Made by a program: the position numbers and the translations under genes. DNA of 61,874 bases from Myxococcales bacterium (GTDB lineage: Bacteria > Myxococcota > Polyangia > Polyangiales > Polyangiaceae): positions 6,295 through 68,168 of the forward strand of contig PLXW01000119.1 of assembly GCA_003151595.1 (NCBI GenBank), in the 5' to 3' direction. A model generated the notes under the pieces. It saw nothing but the letters and a program-made list of their open reading frames with translations, was not told where the DNA came from and did no database searches. Positions 1 to 9,227 of this stretch are shown here, piece after piece. Each line of letters opens with the position of its first letter. Within the stretch, counting starts at the first letter, position 1.

Positions 1-1025
1 ACCGCGATCTCAAGCCGCAGAACCTGTTCCTGACTCGCACGGTGGGCGGTGGCGCCAGCGTGAAGGTGCTCGATTTCGGCGTCTCCAAGACGCTCGCGAA
101 CAGCAGCGGCGGCGGCTCGTTGACGCAGACCCGGTCGATGCTCGGCTCGCCGCTCTACATGTCGCCCGAGCAGATGGTCTCGTCGAAGCACGTCGACGCG
201 CGCTGCGACGTCTGGGCGCTGGGCATCATCCTGTACGAGTTCGTGACCGGCGCGCCGCCGTTCGTGGCCGAGACCGTGACCGAGATCATCGCGCAGATCC
301 TCCAGCTGCAAGCGAAGCCGCCGAACGAAGTGAACGGCGTGAACCTCGAGCTGTCGCAGGCGATCCTCAAGTGCATCGAGAAGGATCCGGCGAAGCGGTA
401 TCAGAACGTCGGCGAGCTCGCGGGCGCGCTCTCGCCGTTCGCGCCGCGTGCGCAGCGAAACACGGCGGAGCGCGTGTCGCGTGTCCTCGGGACTCCCATC
501 GCTGCGTTCCCGACGATGCTGGCTTCGCAGCCCCCCCAGCGCCCCGCAGCGATCGCGGCGACGGCCGCGGCGACGAACGCGTCGTGGGGTCAGGGCGGAA
601 CGACGGGGAGCGACACCGAGGTCGTCACCAGGCCGAAGAGCGCGGGGGTGAAGATCGCCGTCGTCTCCGTCGGGCTCATCGCGGCGCTGGCGGGTGCGAG
701 CATCGTCGTCTTACGTAAGCCCGCGCCGCCGGCGGTCGCTGCGGGACTCGTGGCGCCGGCCGATTCGGCGATCGCCCCGAGCGCGATCGCGTCGGCGCCG
801 ACGTCACTTCCTGCCGTCGCATCGGCCACGCCAAGCGCAGCGCCTTCCGCCGCTCCCGCGGCGCCTCCCGCCGCACCCAACACCACTCACAAGAGCAGTC
901 ACGGCTCGCCGACTCCTCCGCCTCCGAAGCCCGCCGCTACCACGCCTCCCGCCGCGGTACCTGCTCCTGCTCCGGCGCCCGCTCCGACCGAAAAGAAGAA
1001 CCCGCTCCAGATCGACCTGAAGTGA
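1..1025 (+). CDS. Ser/Thr protein kinase, 3' part (5' end outside window)
   Basis: C-terminal part of a Hanks-type Ser/Thr kinase. The reading frame is open from base 3 and begins inside the catalytic loop (RDLKPQN), followed by DFGVSK and the activation-loop motif GSPLYMSPEQ. The G-loop and ATP-binding lysine lie upstream of the window. After the kinase fold comes a linker, one membrane segment encoded at about 651-713, and a Pro/Ala-rich tail ending in EKKNPLQIDLK. The catalytic domain is predicted to be cytoplasmic and the tail outside. A Cys-rich lipoprotein and a TPR/PEGA protein follow on the same strand. A second kinase in the window (22412-23902) has the same plan. Confidence 0.93.
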   Translation, partial: RDLKPQNLFLTRTVGGGASVKVLDFGVSKTLANSSGGGSLTQTRSMLGSPLYMSPEQMVSSKHVDARCDVWALGIILYEFVTGAPPFVAETVTEIIAQILQLQAKPPNEVNGVNLELSQAILKCIEKDPAKRYQNVGELAGALSPFAPRAQRNTAERVSRVLGTPIAAFPTMLASQPPQRPAAIAATAAATNASWGQGGTTGSDTEVVTRPKSAGVKIAVVSVGLIAALAGASIVVLRKPAPPAVAAGLVAPADSAIAPSAIASAPTSLPAVASATPSAAPSAAPAAPPAAPNTTHKSSHGSPTPPPPKPAATTPPAAVPAPAPAPAPTEKKNPLQIDLK

Positions 1026-1098
1026 TATCCATTTCAGTGCGGCTTCGTGCCGCGCGTGGACGCGCTTCGACTCGCCTATCTCGTTTGTGAGGGGATGA

Positions 1099-2460
1099 AT
1101 GAGAGCTCTGAGAGCCGCTTTCTTTCTCGCGGTGCCCGCCGTCATCGCCGCCGCGTGCGGTGGAACGACGAAGACCAAAGGTCAGCTCATGGTCTCCGTG
1201 CAAACGGACATGGCGCTACCCAAAGACATCGACACGCTCGGTCTCTATGTCTTCTCCGGCGGCGCGGTCGTCTTCGGCGACGACTTCGCGGTCGGTACCG
1301 ATCTGAAGATCCCGGCGACGATGGGGATCGTCGAAGGGAACACGCCCGGCGCGCAGGTGCGGATTCGCCTCGTCGCGCGGAAGAAGAACAAGCTCGTCGT
1401 GCTCAGCGAGGTCACGACGACGGTGCCGACGGATCGACTCGCGCTCCTCCGCATGCCGATTCAGTGGCTGTGCACCGGGCAGGGGAGCGACCCGACGGGC
1501 GCCACCGACCTGAGCGATCTCGACGAAGGCGCGACCTCGAGCTGCGGCGGGACGCAGCAGTGCGTCGCCGGGCGATGCGTGGAGGAGGCCATCGACTCCT
1601 CGAAGCTCGCCACGTTCGACCCCACGCAGGTCTTCGGCGGCGCCGCGGCGCCCGATCAGAACGGCAAGTGCCTCGACACGCTCGGCTGCTTCGCGAACGG
1701 CTTCGTCACCGCGGTCGACACCACCGATTGCACCATTCCGAAGCCGAGTGGCGGCACGGGCCTCAACGTGGCGATCGAGCAAGGGCCGACCGGCGCGGGC
1801 ATCTGTGGACCCGATGCGTGCTTGATCCCGCTGGACCAAGCGGCCGACGTCGGCTGGTCCGACCTGGGCAACGGGAGGCTGCAGCTTCCGCCCGCGGTCT
1901 GCGATCAGCTCACGAAGAACAACATTCTCGGCGTCGCCGTGACGACGTCCTGCCCGACCAAGACGGAGTCGATCCCCACGTGCGGTCCGTGGAACTCGTC
2001 GTCGAGCAACCAGGGAACGCCCGACGCGAGCGCGCCCAGCGGCTCGGGCTCCGAGGGGGGCGTCGTCGATCAGAGCGATGGATCGACGATCGGATCCGAC
2101 GACGCGTCGAACGCGGCCGACGCCAGCCCGACGGGACATGAAGCGGGAACAACGACGTGCGCGGCCTTCACGGTGGATGAATCGGCGTGCGACGCGGTCA
2201 CTCAAAAGGGATGCCCGGGCCAGGAGTGCACGGTGGACCCGACCGGTGACGCGACGTTCTGCACCGCGGCGGGAACGGTCGCCGCCGGCGGCAACTGCTC
2301 GATGTTGCCCTGCGCGCCCGGGCTCTACTGCTCTTCGGGCGTCTGCGAGCCATTCTGCTGCTCGAACGCAGATTGCGCCAACGACGGCGGCATCGCCGCA
2401 TGCTCGCAGGTGGCCGCGACGAACAATACGTTCTTCGGCGTCTGCCTTCCGCCGAAATAG
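1099..2460 (+). CDS. Cysteine-rich lipoprotein, unknown function
   Basis: A 453-residue protein. The N-terminus MRALRAAFFLAVPAVIAAAC is a lipoprotein signal with lipobox AAAC, so the mature protein should be lipid-anchored. The first half after the anchor looks like a beta-rich domain. It is followed by a Ser/Gly/Asp-rich linker and a C-terminal part dense in cysteine (CCSNADC type spacing), a common layout in myxobacterial surface lipoproteins. The start ATG has GAGGGG four bases upstream. It lies between a kinase and a PEGA protein, so a role at the envelope is likely, but I recognise no enzymatic motif. Confidence 0.85.
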   Translation: MRALRAAFFLAVPAVIAAACGGTTKTKGQLMVSVQTDMALPKDIDTLGLYVFSGGAVVFGDDFAVGTDLKIPATMGIVEGNTPGAQVRIRLVARKKNKLVVLSEVTTTVPTDRLALLRMPIQWLCTGQGSDPTGATDLSDLDEGATSSCGGTQQCVAGRCVEEAIDSSKLATFDPTQVFGGAAAPDQNGKCLDTLGCFANGFVTAVDTTDCTIPKPSGGTGLNVAIEQGPTGAGICGPDACLIPLDQAADVGWSDLGNGRLQLPPAVCDQLTKNNILGVAVTTSCPTKTESIPTCGPWNSSSSNQGTPDASAPSGSGSEGGVVDQSDGSTIGSDDASNAADASPTGHEAGTTTCAAFTVDESACDAVTQKGCPGQECTVDPTGDATFCTAAGTVAAGGNCSMLPCAPGLYCSSGVCEPFCCSNADCANDGGIAACSQVAATNNTFFGVCLPPK

Positions 2461-2506
2461 TTTCGGAACCTGTGTGGGGACCGTCACGGGAACAGGGAGC
2501 TGAGTC

Positions 2507-3568
2507 ATGAATCGACACGTCATTGGAATCGTCGCGTCGCTACTCGTGCCGAGCCTCGCGCTCGCGCAGACGCCCGCTGCTGCGCCCGCATCCGCGGCTC
2601 ACCCGATTCCGCCGCCGCCCGCGCCGCCCACGGCACCCGTGGCCGCGACCCCGCCGACTCCTGGCGCGACGCCCGCGGTCGCTCCCGCTGCGGCGCCGAC
2701 CAAGCTCAGCGATCGCCTGCAAGGTCCGGCGAAAGCGAACTACGACGCCGGCAAGCTCCTCTTCGGCGACGGTGACTACAACGGCGCGCTCCTGAAGTTC
2801 AGCGCGGCGTACGACACGTCGAAGGACCCCGAGCTGCTCCGGAACATGGCCGTGTGCGAAGAGAAGCTGCGGCACTACGCCAAGGCCGTCACGAGCATCG
2901 ATCGCTACCTCGCCGAGGGCGGAGCGCTCCTCAGCGATCAGGACCGCGCCGAGGCGAAGTCGTTCCGAGACACGCTGGTCGCGTTCACCGCGCCGATCAC
3001 GATCACCGTGAGCGAAGCCGACGCCGACGTTCTCCTCGACGGCGACGTGGTGGCGCACTCGCCGCTCAAGGCGCCGATCGTCGCCGACATCGGCGAGCGT
3101 CACATCATCGTGCGCAAGCCCGGCTTCAAGGATTTCGCGACGACGCTCAAAGTGAGCATGGCGCAAACGATCGACGCGCAGCTCGTGAAAGACACGCACG
3201 AAGCGCGGCTCGACGTGCGCGCCCCCGACGGCGCGGCGATCAAGATCGACGGCAACTCCGTGGGCGTAGGCACGTGGGGCGGCGTCCTCCCGAGCGGCGG
3301 TCACACGTTGAACGTGTCGGCGCCCAAGATGCAGACGTACCAGACCGAGATCACCCTTCTCGACAACCAGCCGCGCACGGTCGACGTCGCGCTGCAGCCC
3401 GAGTCGAAGGGAGGCGGCGTGCCGGCGTGGGTGTGGGTCGTGGGCGGCATCGCGGTTGCGGGAGGCGCTGTGGCAGGGAGTTATGTGCTCCTCCACAAGA
3501 GCGACACCTTCGCGCCGACGACGCCGGGAACGATCAACCCGGGCACCGTGCAGCTCTCGCACTTCTGA
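2507..3568 (+). CDS. Secreted/membrane TPR and PEGA-domain protein
   Basis: 353 residues. A signal peptide (MNRHVIGIVASLLVPSLALA) is followed by a Pro/Ala-rich spacer, a TPR-like helical segment at about residues 70-140 (NYDAGKLLFGDGDYNGALLK), a PEGA-like beta segment at about 165-225 (ADVLLDGDVVAHSPLKAP), a second PEGA-like repeat at about 235-290, and one membrane helix at about 305-325 before a short tail. PEGA domains are short extracytoplasmic beta units thought to bind surface components. The order kinase, lipoprotein, TPR/PEGA is partly repeated at 22412-24982, which suggests a kinase-linked envelope sensor. Confidence 0.88.
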   Translation: MNRHVIGIVASLLVPSLALAQTPAAAPASAAHPIPPPPAPPTAPVAATPPTPGATPAVAPAAAPTKLSDRLQGPAKANYDAGKLLFGDGDYNGALLKFSAAYDTSKDPELLRNMAVCEEKLRHYAKAVTSIDRYLAEGGALLSDQDRAEAKSFRDTLVAFTAPITITVSEADADVLLDGDVVAHSPLKAPIVADIGERHIIVRKPGFKDFATTLKVSMAQTIDAQLVKDTHEARLDVRAPDGAAIKIDGNSVGVGTWGGVLPSGGHTLNVSAPKMQTYQTEITLLDNQPRTVDVALQPESKGGGVPAWVWVVGGIAVAGGAVAGSYVLLHKSDTFAPTTPGTINPGTVQLSHF

Positions 3569-3599
3569 GAGCGAAGCTTCCGTGCGAGAAGACTGACGA

Positions 3600-6098
3600 C
3601 TACGCAGCGCGCTTCGATCGCGCGCGCGCGCGCCACTCGAGCACCGCGGGCATCAGCGTGAGCGCGGCGCTCAGGCACGCCACCTCGCCGAGCACGGCGA
3701 CGACGCCGAAGAGAAAGAGCGCGCGGTTCTCGGCGAGCAGCAGCGACGAGTAGCCGATGATCGTCGTGAGCGAGCACAGCGCCACGGCGCTTCCGGTCGA
3801 TCGCACCGAAGCGGCGACGTCGCGCTCGCCGTCTGCGATGTAGCGACTGATGACGTTCACCGAGTAGTCGACGCCGATGCCGAAGGTGATCGGGAAGGCG
3901 ATGAAGTTGGCGAAGTTGATCTTCACGTGAAGCACCATCGTCGCCGCCGCCAGCCATAGAACGCCGACGAGCAACGCGCCGATCACATACACGGTCGTCG
4001 TGTGCCACCGGAAGAGGACGAGCACGACGAGCACGACCCCGAAGAACGCCGCGCCGCTGGCGAGCGTCCCGTCGCGACGGATCGATCCCAGGATGTCCGC
4101 CGAGAGCGGGAGCGACCCGGCCACGCGCGCGGGCTTCGCTCCTCCGCGCTTCGCGGCCTCCCGAAGCACGTGCGTGAACGCTTCGATCCCCGGCCCCTCC
4201 CACAGCGCCTTCGACGGTCGTGGATACACGAGCACCGTGTGCCCCATCGTTCCGTCGCGCTCGATCGTCGCGGTCGTGAAGCGGTGCGGGAGATCCGCGG
4301 CGGTGATCGGCTTCATGCCTTCGGGGCCCAGGAGCTTGTCGATCGAGTCGCGCTTGTCGGGCGCGACGAGCGATCGCATCTTCGGCGTCATGTCCTCTCG
4401 AATGGCCGCGGCCTCGTCGATCTTCGCGGGCTGATCGAGCGGGAGCACGTCGTCGATCGTGCGAATCGTCGCGATCATGTCCGAGAGCGGCGGCGTCTTC
4501 GTCTCGGCCCGAAGGTATTCGGCGATGGCGCGCGCTTGCGTCGTGTCGTCGCAGAGGATCACGGTCGGCGTCAGGTACTGCCCGAGCACCGCGTCCATCT
4601 TGCGCCCCCAGTACCCCTCACCGGTGGCCCAGGTGTCTGCGCGGCGAAGCTTCGAGAAGTCGTACTCGAGATCGCGATCGACGCTGAACGTGCGCAGCTC
4701 GAAGGCGGCGAGCGTGACCAGCACGGCGCCCAGGATCGTGACCGCGCGGTAGTGACGCGTCACGAACGTCGCCACGTATCCCGTCCATCGCGTGCGCTCG
4801 TTCAGCGGACGCGGCGCGTTCGCCGGGGTGCGATCGAGCGCGGCGATGAGGGGCGGCATCAAGAGGAACGCGCAAGCCCACGCCATCAGCATCCCCAGCC
4901 CGCCGATGCACCCGAACTGCCGGAACCCACGGAACTGCGTCACGGCGAGCGACGCATACGAAACTCCCGCCGCCAGCGCCGCCGCCAACGTCCCCACGCG
5001 CGCGCCGTGCACGCCGACCGCGAGCGCCTCTTCCACGCTCTTCCCTGCGCGCCGCTCTTCGAGGTAGCGCGCGAGGAGCACGATCCCGAAGTTGATCCCG
5101 TTGCCGACGATGATCGATCCCAGGAACGCGGTGTTCGAGTTCAGCGCGGTCACGTTGAACGGCGGCAGCGACGCGAGACCGAAGGCGTAGACCGTCCCCA
5201 CGAGGAGCGGCGCGATGAGCGCGACGATGCTCCGCGACCATCGGTAGTAGAGGAGGATGACGGCGATGACGGCGATCATCACGATCACCGACGAGATCGA
5301 GAGATCCTGAACGAGCGCCGCCAGCTCCTCGACGGAGATGGCGACGTCGCCCGCATACCCCACGCGCATTCCGGGCGCGTAGTGCTCGGGCCCGCCCAGC
5401 GACGCGATGTCGCCCTTCACGCGCGCGAACAGCTCGTGATCGGCGCGGCTTCCCGACGATGAGAACCCGCCGACCTCGACCAGCAACACCGCCGTCCCGA
5501 GCTTCGTGCTGAGGTAGCGTCCGTGCTCCGAGTCGCCGCCTTTCGGTAGTTGCGCGTCGTACTTCTTCTGGATGTCGTCGAAGTCGATCGACGGCGGCGG
5601 CGCGTCTTCGTCGAGGAGCGCGCCGGTCTCTTTCGAGGCCTCGTAGTCGCGGCGCGCTTCGATGCGCGCGCGGACCGTCTTCAGGTCATCGACGCCGATG
5701 TAGAGCGGCGCGTGCGCTTCGAGGAACGCGCGCTCCTCGGCGCTCCCGGTGTACACGGCGCGAACGAGCGACTGCGGGTACGTGCGGAGTCGCGCGGCGA
5801 GATCGTCGAGGAAGTGCTCGGCGGCGCCGGCGTTCCTGGCGTCGCCCATGTCGACGACCACGCCGAGGAATTTCAGCCCCGGCATGCGCGCCCGGAGCTC
5901 GTCGATGGCGACGACGCTCGGCGCGGCGCGAGGGAGCAGCTCTTCGAGATCGCCGCGAAGATGGATGTACTGCGTCGCCGTTCGCCACGTGGCCGGGATG
6001 GCCAGGACCAGCGCGATCGCCCACAACAGACGCGCGTGCCGCAGCGTCCAGGCGACGAACGCGCGCGTCCGCGGTCCCGGTTCGGAGCTCGCGATCAA
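3600..6098 (-). CDS. MMPL/RND-family lipid exporter (HpnN-like)
   Basis: About 832 residues, with the two-half layout of the RND/MMPL superfamily: an N-terminal helix, a large periplasmic loop, a helix bundle (about residues 280-470), a second helix and loop, and a second bundle (about 680-820). Recognisable pieces include NGINFGIVLLARYLEERR and the matching GIGVDYSVNVISRYIADG in the second half. Hopanoid transporter HpnN and mycobacterial MmpL proteins belong here and move lipids to the outer envelope. I chose a TTG start because its TTGA overlaps the stop of the upstream PgpA fusion; an in-frame ATG exists at 6143. Last gene of the inositol-lipid operon, so export of that lipid is inferred. 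Confidence 0.88.
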   Translation of the reverse strand: MIASSEPGPRTRAFVAWTLRHARLLWAIALVLAIPATWRTATQYIHLRGDLEELLPRAAPSVVAIDELRARMPGLKFLGVVVDMGDARNAGAAEHFLDDLAARLRTYPQSLVRAVYTGSAEERAFLEAHAPLYIGVDDLKTVRARIEARRDYEASKETGALLDEDAPPPSIDFDDIQKKYDAQLPKGGDSEHGRYLSTKLGTAVLLVEVGGFSSSGSRADHELFARVKGDIASLGGPEHYAPGMRVGYAGDVAISVEELAALVQDLSISSVIVMIAVIAVILLYYRWSRSIVALIAPLLVGTVYAFGLASLPPFNVTALNSNTAFLGSIIVGNGINFGIVLLARYLEERRAGKSVEEALAVGVHGARVGTLAAALAAGVSYASLAVTQFRGFRQFGCIGGLGMLMAWACAFLLMPPLIAALDRTPANAPRPLNERTRWTGYVATFVTRHYRAVTILGAVLVTLAAFELRTFSVDRDLEYDFSKLRRADTWATGEGYWGRKMDAVLGQYLTPTVILCDDTTQARAIAEYLRAETKTPPLSDMIATIRTIDDVLPLDQPAKIDEAAAIREDMTPKMRSLVAPDKRDSIDKLLGPEGMKPITAADLPHRFTTATIERDGTMGHTVLVYPRPSKALWEGPGIEAFTHVLREAAKRGGAKPARVAGSLPLSADILGSIRRDGTLASGAAFFGVVLVVLVLFRWHTTTVYVIGALLVGVLWLAAATMVLHVKINFANFIAFPITFGIGVDYSVNVISRYIADGERDVAASVRSTGSAVALCSLTTIIGYSSLLLAENRALFLFGVVAVLGEVACLSAALTLMPAVLEWRARARSKRAA

Positions 6099-7459
6099 AG
6101 CCCGCCCATTCCCACGAGGAGCGTCATCGTCGCCGCTCCCCATAGGCCTGCGAAGACATCGTCGAACATCACTCCCCATCCGCTCGGCAGCACGCGCTCG
6201 GCGACGTACGCCGGCCACGGCTTCAGCTGGTCGAACACGCGAAACGCGACCACCGCGGCGATCGTCGCAGGCCAGGTGAACGGGCTCGCGGCGAGCACGA
6301 GGAGCACGCCCGCCACTTCATCGATCACGACGAGCTGCGGATCCTTCAACCCCGTCTCCCCCACCACGACCGACGACGCCCATACGCCGACGATCGTGAT
6401 CGCGATCGCCATCGCGAGCACCGCGCCCGCGCCGAGCGGACGCACGATCAAATACAGAGGCACTGCCCCAAGCGTCCCGGCCGTCCCTGGCGCGAACGGC
6501 GTGTACCCGCAGCCGAACCACGTGGCGAGCGCGAAGGCCGCGCGGTTCTTCGTCCCCTGCGGCGCGGCAGGCTTCGGCGCGCGAGGGTGCGAGTCGCGAC
6601 GCGCACGCAGATTGCGGACCTCGTGGACCACGCGATGCACGATCAGCGTGTACGAAATTCCCATGAGCACGTCGATCACCCAGTGATGGTCGAGGTACAC
6701 GGCGGCGAAGCACATCGACGCGAAGAAGAGCGCCGCCAGCGTTCGCCCGACGACGCGGAACATCGGCCAACCGAACACCAACACGAGCAGCGGATACGCC
6801 ACGTGAAGCGAAGGCACCGCTCCGAACACGTCGCTCGAGCGTCCGTAGAAGCCGTGGAAATACCCGAAGTGCATCCACTGATCGACGCGCGCCAGGTTCG
6901 GCCCTTCGCTGGCGTGCGCCGCGAGATCGACGCCGCACCCGTGCGCGTGGAAGTACCAAGGCGGAGCGGCCGGATACACGTGGTACGTGACGAAGCCGCA
7001 CAGGTTCACGAGGAGGAACGTCCACCCGAAGCGCTTCATCGCCTCGTAGTCCTTCACGTAGAGATAGATCGCGAAGCCGATCGCGACCTCGATGAACGTG
7101 CCGTACGGGACGGCGCAGATCACGTCGAGGATCGGCGAGGGGTGCGCCTGCAACCAATCGTGCACGGTGCTGCCGTCGGCGAAGCCGAACCATCGCGCGT
7201 CGAGCGCCCGCAGGTCGCAGATGTGAAGTCGCTCGGGCGTGACGCCGACCGACTTCACGAAGCGCATCGCGTCGTACACGAGGCCGAGGATCGCGATCGG
7301 GTACAGCCCCCAGAAGAGCTTCCGCGATCGCGCGCCCGACCACGCCAGCGCGGGCGCGAGCACGAGGAAGAGCAGGAACTCCCAGCGCCATTCCCCCTCG
7401 GCGACGCGCCACAGCACCCACGCGAGCATGGGGAGCGGCGCGAGGATGGCTCCGATCAC
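6095..7459 (-). CDS. Fusion of Aur1-like inositolphosphotransferase (PAP2) and phosphatidylglycerophosphatase A
   Basis: 454 residues with two enzyme domains. Residues 1-285 form a polytopic PAP2/Aur1-type domain with YPAAPPWY (162-169), PSLHVAYP (216-223, His219) and DHHWVID (257-263, His259 and Asp263); the H-x3-D spacing matches the Aur1 catalytic set. Residues 305-454 are a complete PgpA: FAPGTAG (322-328), DEVAG (380-384), DQLKPWP (410-416) and MFDDVFAG (431-438). Aur1 transfers phosphoinositol to ceramide; PgpA-type enzymes remove a phosphate from a phosphatidyl-X-phosphate. Inferred role: dephosphorylate phosphatidylinositol phosphate and move the head group to a second lipid. The GTG start overlaps the upstream stop (GTGA); a longer upstream frame is out of character. 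Confidence 0.9.
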   Translation of the reverse strand: MIGAILAPLPMLAWVLWRVAEGEWRWEFLLFLVLAPALAWSGARSRKLFWGLYPIAILGLVYDAMRFVKSVGVTPERLHICDLRALDARWFGFADGSTVHDWLQAHPSPILDVICAVPYGTFIEVAIGFAIYLYVKDYEAMKRFGWTFLLVNLCGFVTYHVYPAAPPWYFHAHGCGVDLAAHASEGPNLARVDQWMHFGYFHGFYGRSSDVFGAVPSLHVAYPLLVLVFGWPMFRVVGRTLAALFFASMCFAAVYLDHHWVIDVLMGISYTLIVHRVVHEVRNLRARRDSHPRAPKPAAPQGTKNRAAFALATWFGCGYTPFAPGTAGTLGAVPLYLIVRPLGAGAVLAMAIAITIVGVWASSVVVGETGLKDPQLVVIDEVAGVLLVLAASPFTWPATIAAVVAFRVFDQLKPWPAYVAERVLPSGWGVMFDDVFAGLWGAATMTLLVGMGGL

Positions 7460-8823
7460 GCGCTCCACCACCCTTGGCGCTTCGCGAGCTCGAACACTTC
7501 GCGCAGGATGGCGATGCCGTTCGAGGCCGTGGCGCGATCGATCGTGAGCGCGGGCTGAAGACGAACGCGCGGCGCGTAGGTCATCGAGAGGAGACCGCGC
7601 TTCACGCACTCCTCGTAGATGCGCGTGGTGATCGTCTTCGAGAGCGGCACGCGCGTCTTCTTGTCGGCCACGAGCTCGATGGCCAGGAAGAGCCCGCGAC
7701 CGCGAACCTCGCCGACGAACGGGAAGTCATCGACGAACGGACGGAGCTCCGTGAGCATCGCTTCGCCGACGACGCGCGCGTTCTCGACGAGCTGCTCGTC
7801 GTCGATGATCTTCAGCGACGCCGCGCCCGACGCCGCGCCGAGCGGGTTGCCGCCATAGCTCGAGGAAGAGCCCGAGGCATTCGCCCACGGCTTCGCGTTG
7901 GCGATGGCGTCGGTCGTGAGCACGCCGGAGAGCGGGAACCCTCCGCCGAACGCCTTGCCCAGCGTGATGATGTCGGGGCGGACGCCGGAGTGATCGATCC
8001 CCCAGTATTTCCCGGTCCGCCCGATGCCGGTGATCATCTCGTCGGCGATGAGCAGCGCGCCCACTTCGTCGGCGATCGATCGCACGGCGGGGAGAAAGTC
8101 GTCCGGCGGGATCACGTTCCCGTTCGTCCCCTGCATCGGCTCGACGATGATCGCCGCGACGCGGTTGGTGCTCTGCATCTTCACTTGCTTGCGCGCGACC
8201 TCGGCGCAGGCGACGCCGCACGACGGGTGCTCGAGCTTCAGCGGACAGCGGTAGCAGTCGGCGTAGGGGACGATGTTCGCGCCCGGCACCATCGGCCCAA
8301 GCCCGTCCTTGAAGTCGCTCCCCATGAGCGACAGCGCACCCATCGTCTTGCCGTGGAACGCGCCCCAGAAGCTGACCATCTCGCTCTTGCCGGTGTGCGA
8401 CTTGGCGAGACGGAGCGCGCTCTCCACCGCTTCGGCGCCGCTCGAGTAGAGCTGCAGGCGGTGCATCCCCTTGGCTGGCTCGTGCGACTTCATGCGCTCG
8501 AGGAGCTCGATTCGCGCTTCGCTCGTGAAGCTGCCGACGCTCGCCTTGGCGACCTGCTTCTGCACGGCGTCGACGAACACGGGGTGCGAGTGGCCGAGCG
8601 CGTTCACGCCGATGCCGCCGATGAAATCGAGCAGCACGTTTCCATCGACGTCGGTAACCGTGCTCCCGCGCGCTTCGGCGACGGCGACCCCCGACGTGAT
8701 CGCGTACCCCTGAAGACCGGGCGCGATGTGCTCGCTCTCCCGCGCGCGCATCTCCTGGCTGCGCGGGCCGGGCACGAGCGTCTGGAGGTGAACCTTCTGA
8801 TCCTTGGGCTGCGAGGGATTCAT
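7456..8823 (-). CDS. Class III PLP-dependent aminotransferase
   Basis: 455 residues, full length for the family (4-aminobutyrate, acetylornithine and diaminobutyrate aminotransferases). The PLP lysine is Lys290 in TLGKAFGGG, the Asp that binds the cofactor ring nitrogen is in IADEM (Asp261), and YSSGAEAVESALRLA (126-140) is the phosphate-binding region. A four-cysteine patch (190, 193, 202, 206) is present, as in one subgroup of this family. Its ATG overlaps the GtrA stop (ATGA) and its own stop overlaps the next GTG. Position inside the inositol-lipid operon, with a Gfo/Idh dehydrogenase, raises the possibility that it aminates a keto-inositol; substrate is not readable from sequence. Confidence 0.92.
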   Translation of the reverse strand: MNPSQPKDQKVHLQTLVPGPRSQEMRARESEHIAPGLQGYAITSGVAVAEARGSTVTDVDGNVLLDFIGGIGVNALGHSHPVFVDAVQKQVAKASVGSFTSEARIELLERMKSHEPAKGMHRLQLYSSGAEAVESALRLAKSHTGKSEMVSFWGAFHGKTMGALSLMGSDFKDGLGPMVPGANIVPYADCYRCPLKLEHPSCGVACAEVARKQVKMQSTNRVAAIIVEPMQGTNGNVIPPDDFLPAVRSIADEVGALLIADEMITGIGRTGKYWGIDHSGVRPDIITLGKAFGGGFPLSGVLTTDAIANAKPWANASGSSSSYGGNPLGAASGAASLKIIDDEQLVENARVVGEAMLTELRPFVDDFPFVGEVRGRGLFLAIELVADKKTRVPLSKTITTRIYEECVKRGLLSMTYAPRVRLQPALTIDRATASNGIAILREVFELAKRQGWWSA

Positions 8824-9227
8824 GCTTCACGTGCGCGCGATGCGAAGACCCACGCGCGCTGCAAGGGGTAGTTCCAACCGAGGCTGACGACGACGGCGAC
8901 GATGAGACGCGCCACGACGTATTGCACGCGCAAAAGGTCGTGCACCACGAATTCGCCGAGCGTGTTCCAACCGAGGCTGGCGGCCGACACGAGGGCGTAA
9001 CGGATCGCTTGCCGGTCGACGCGCCCGGGCGAATTGGCCGGGAAGATCCAGTGCCGGCCGAGCGTGAAATTCATGACCGCGCCGCTCGTCGCGCCGATCG
9101 CGGTCCCGGCGACGGGCGTGAGTCCGAGATGGACGAGCGAGATCATCACGCCGAAGTCGACGGCGGTCGTGGCCAGCGATCCGAGCTGATGACGTGCGAC
9201 GACGCGCCAGCCGCGATGCTCGCTCAA
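8820..9227 (-). CDS. GtrA-family membrane protein
   Basis: 135 residues with four predicted membrane helices and the GtrA signature elements: LGSLATTAVDFGVMISL in helix 1, GAVMNFTLGRHWIF after helix 2, and a C-terminal NYPLQRAWVF. GtrA proteins are small membrane proteins associated with moving polyprenyl- or lipid-linked sugars across the inner membrane. I start it at a TTG at 9227, whose TTGA overlaps the stop of the CDP-alcohol phosphatidyltransferase; the open frame extends further but only as a shadow of that gene. In this operon it could flip the inositol lipid or a lipid-linked sugar added to it (inference). Confidence 0.85.
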   Translation of the reverse strand: MSEHRGWRVVARHQLGSLATTAVDFGVMISLVHLGLTPVAGTAIGATSGAVMNFTLGRHWIFPANSPGRVDRQAIRYALVSAASLGWNTLGEFVVHDLLRVQYVVARLIVAVVVSLGWNYPLQRAWVFASRAREA

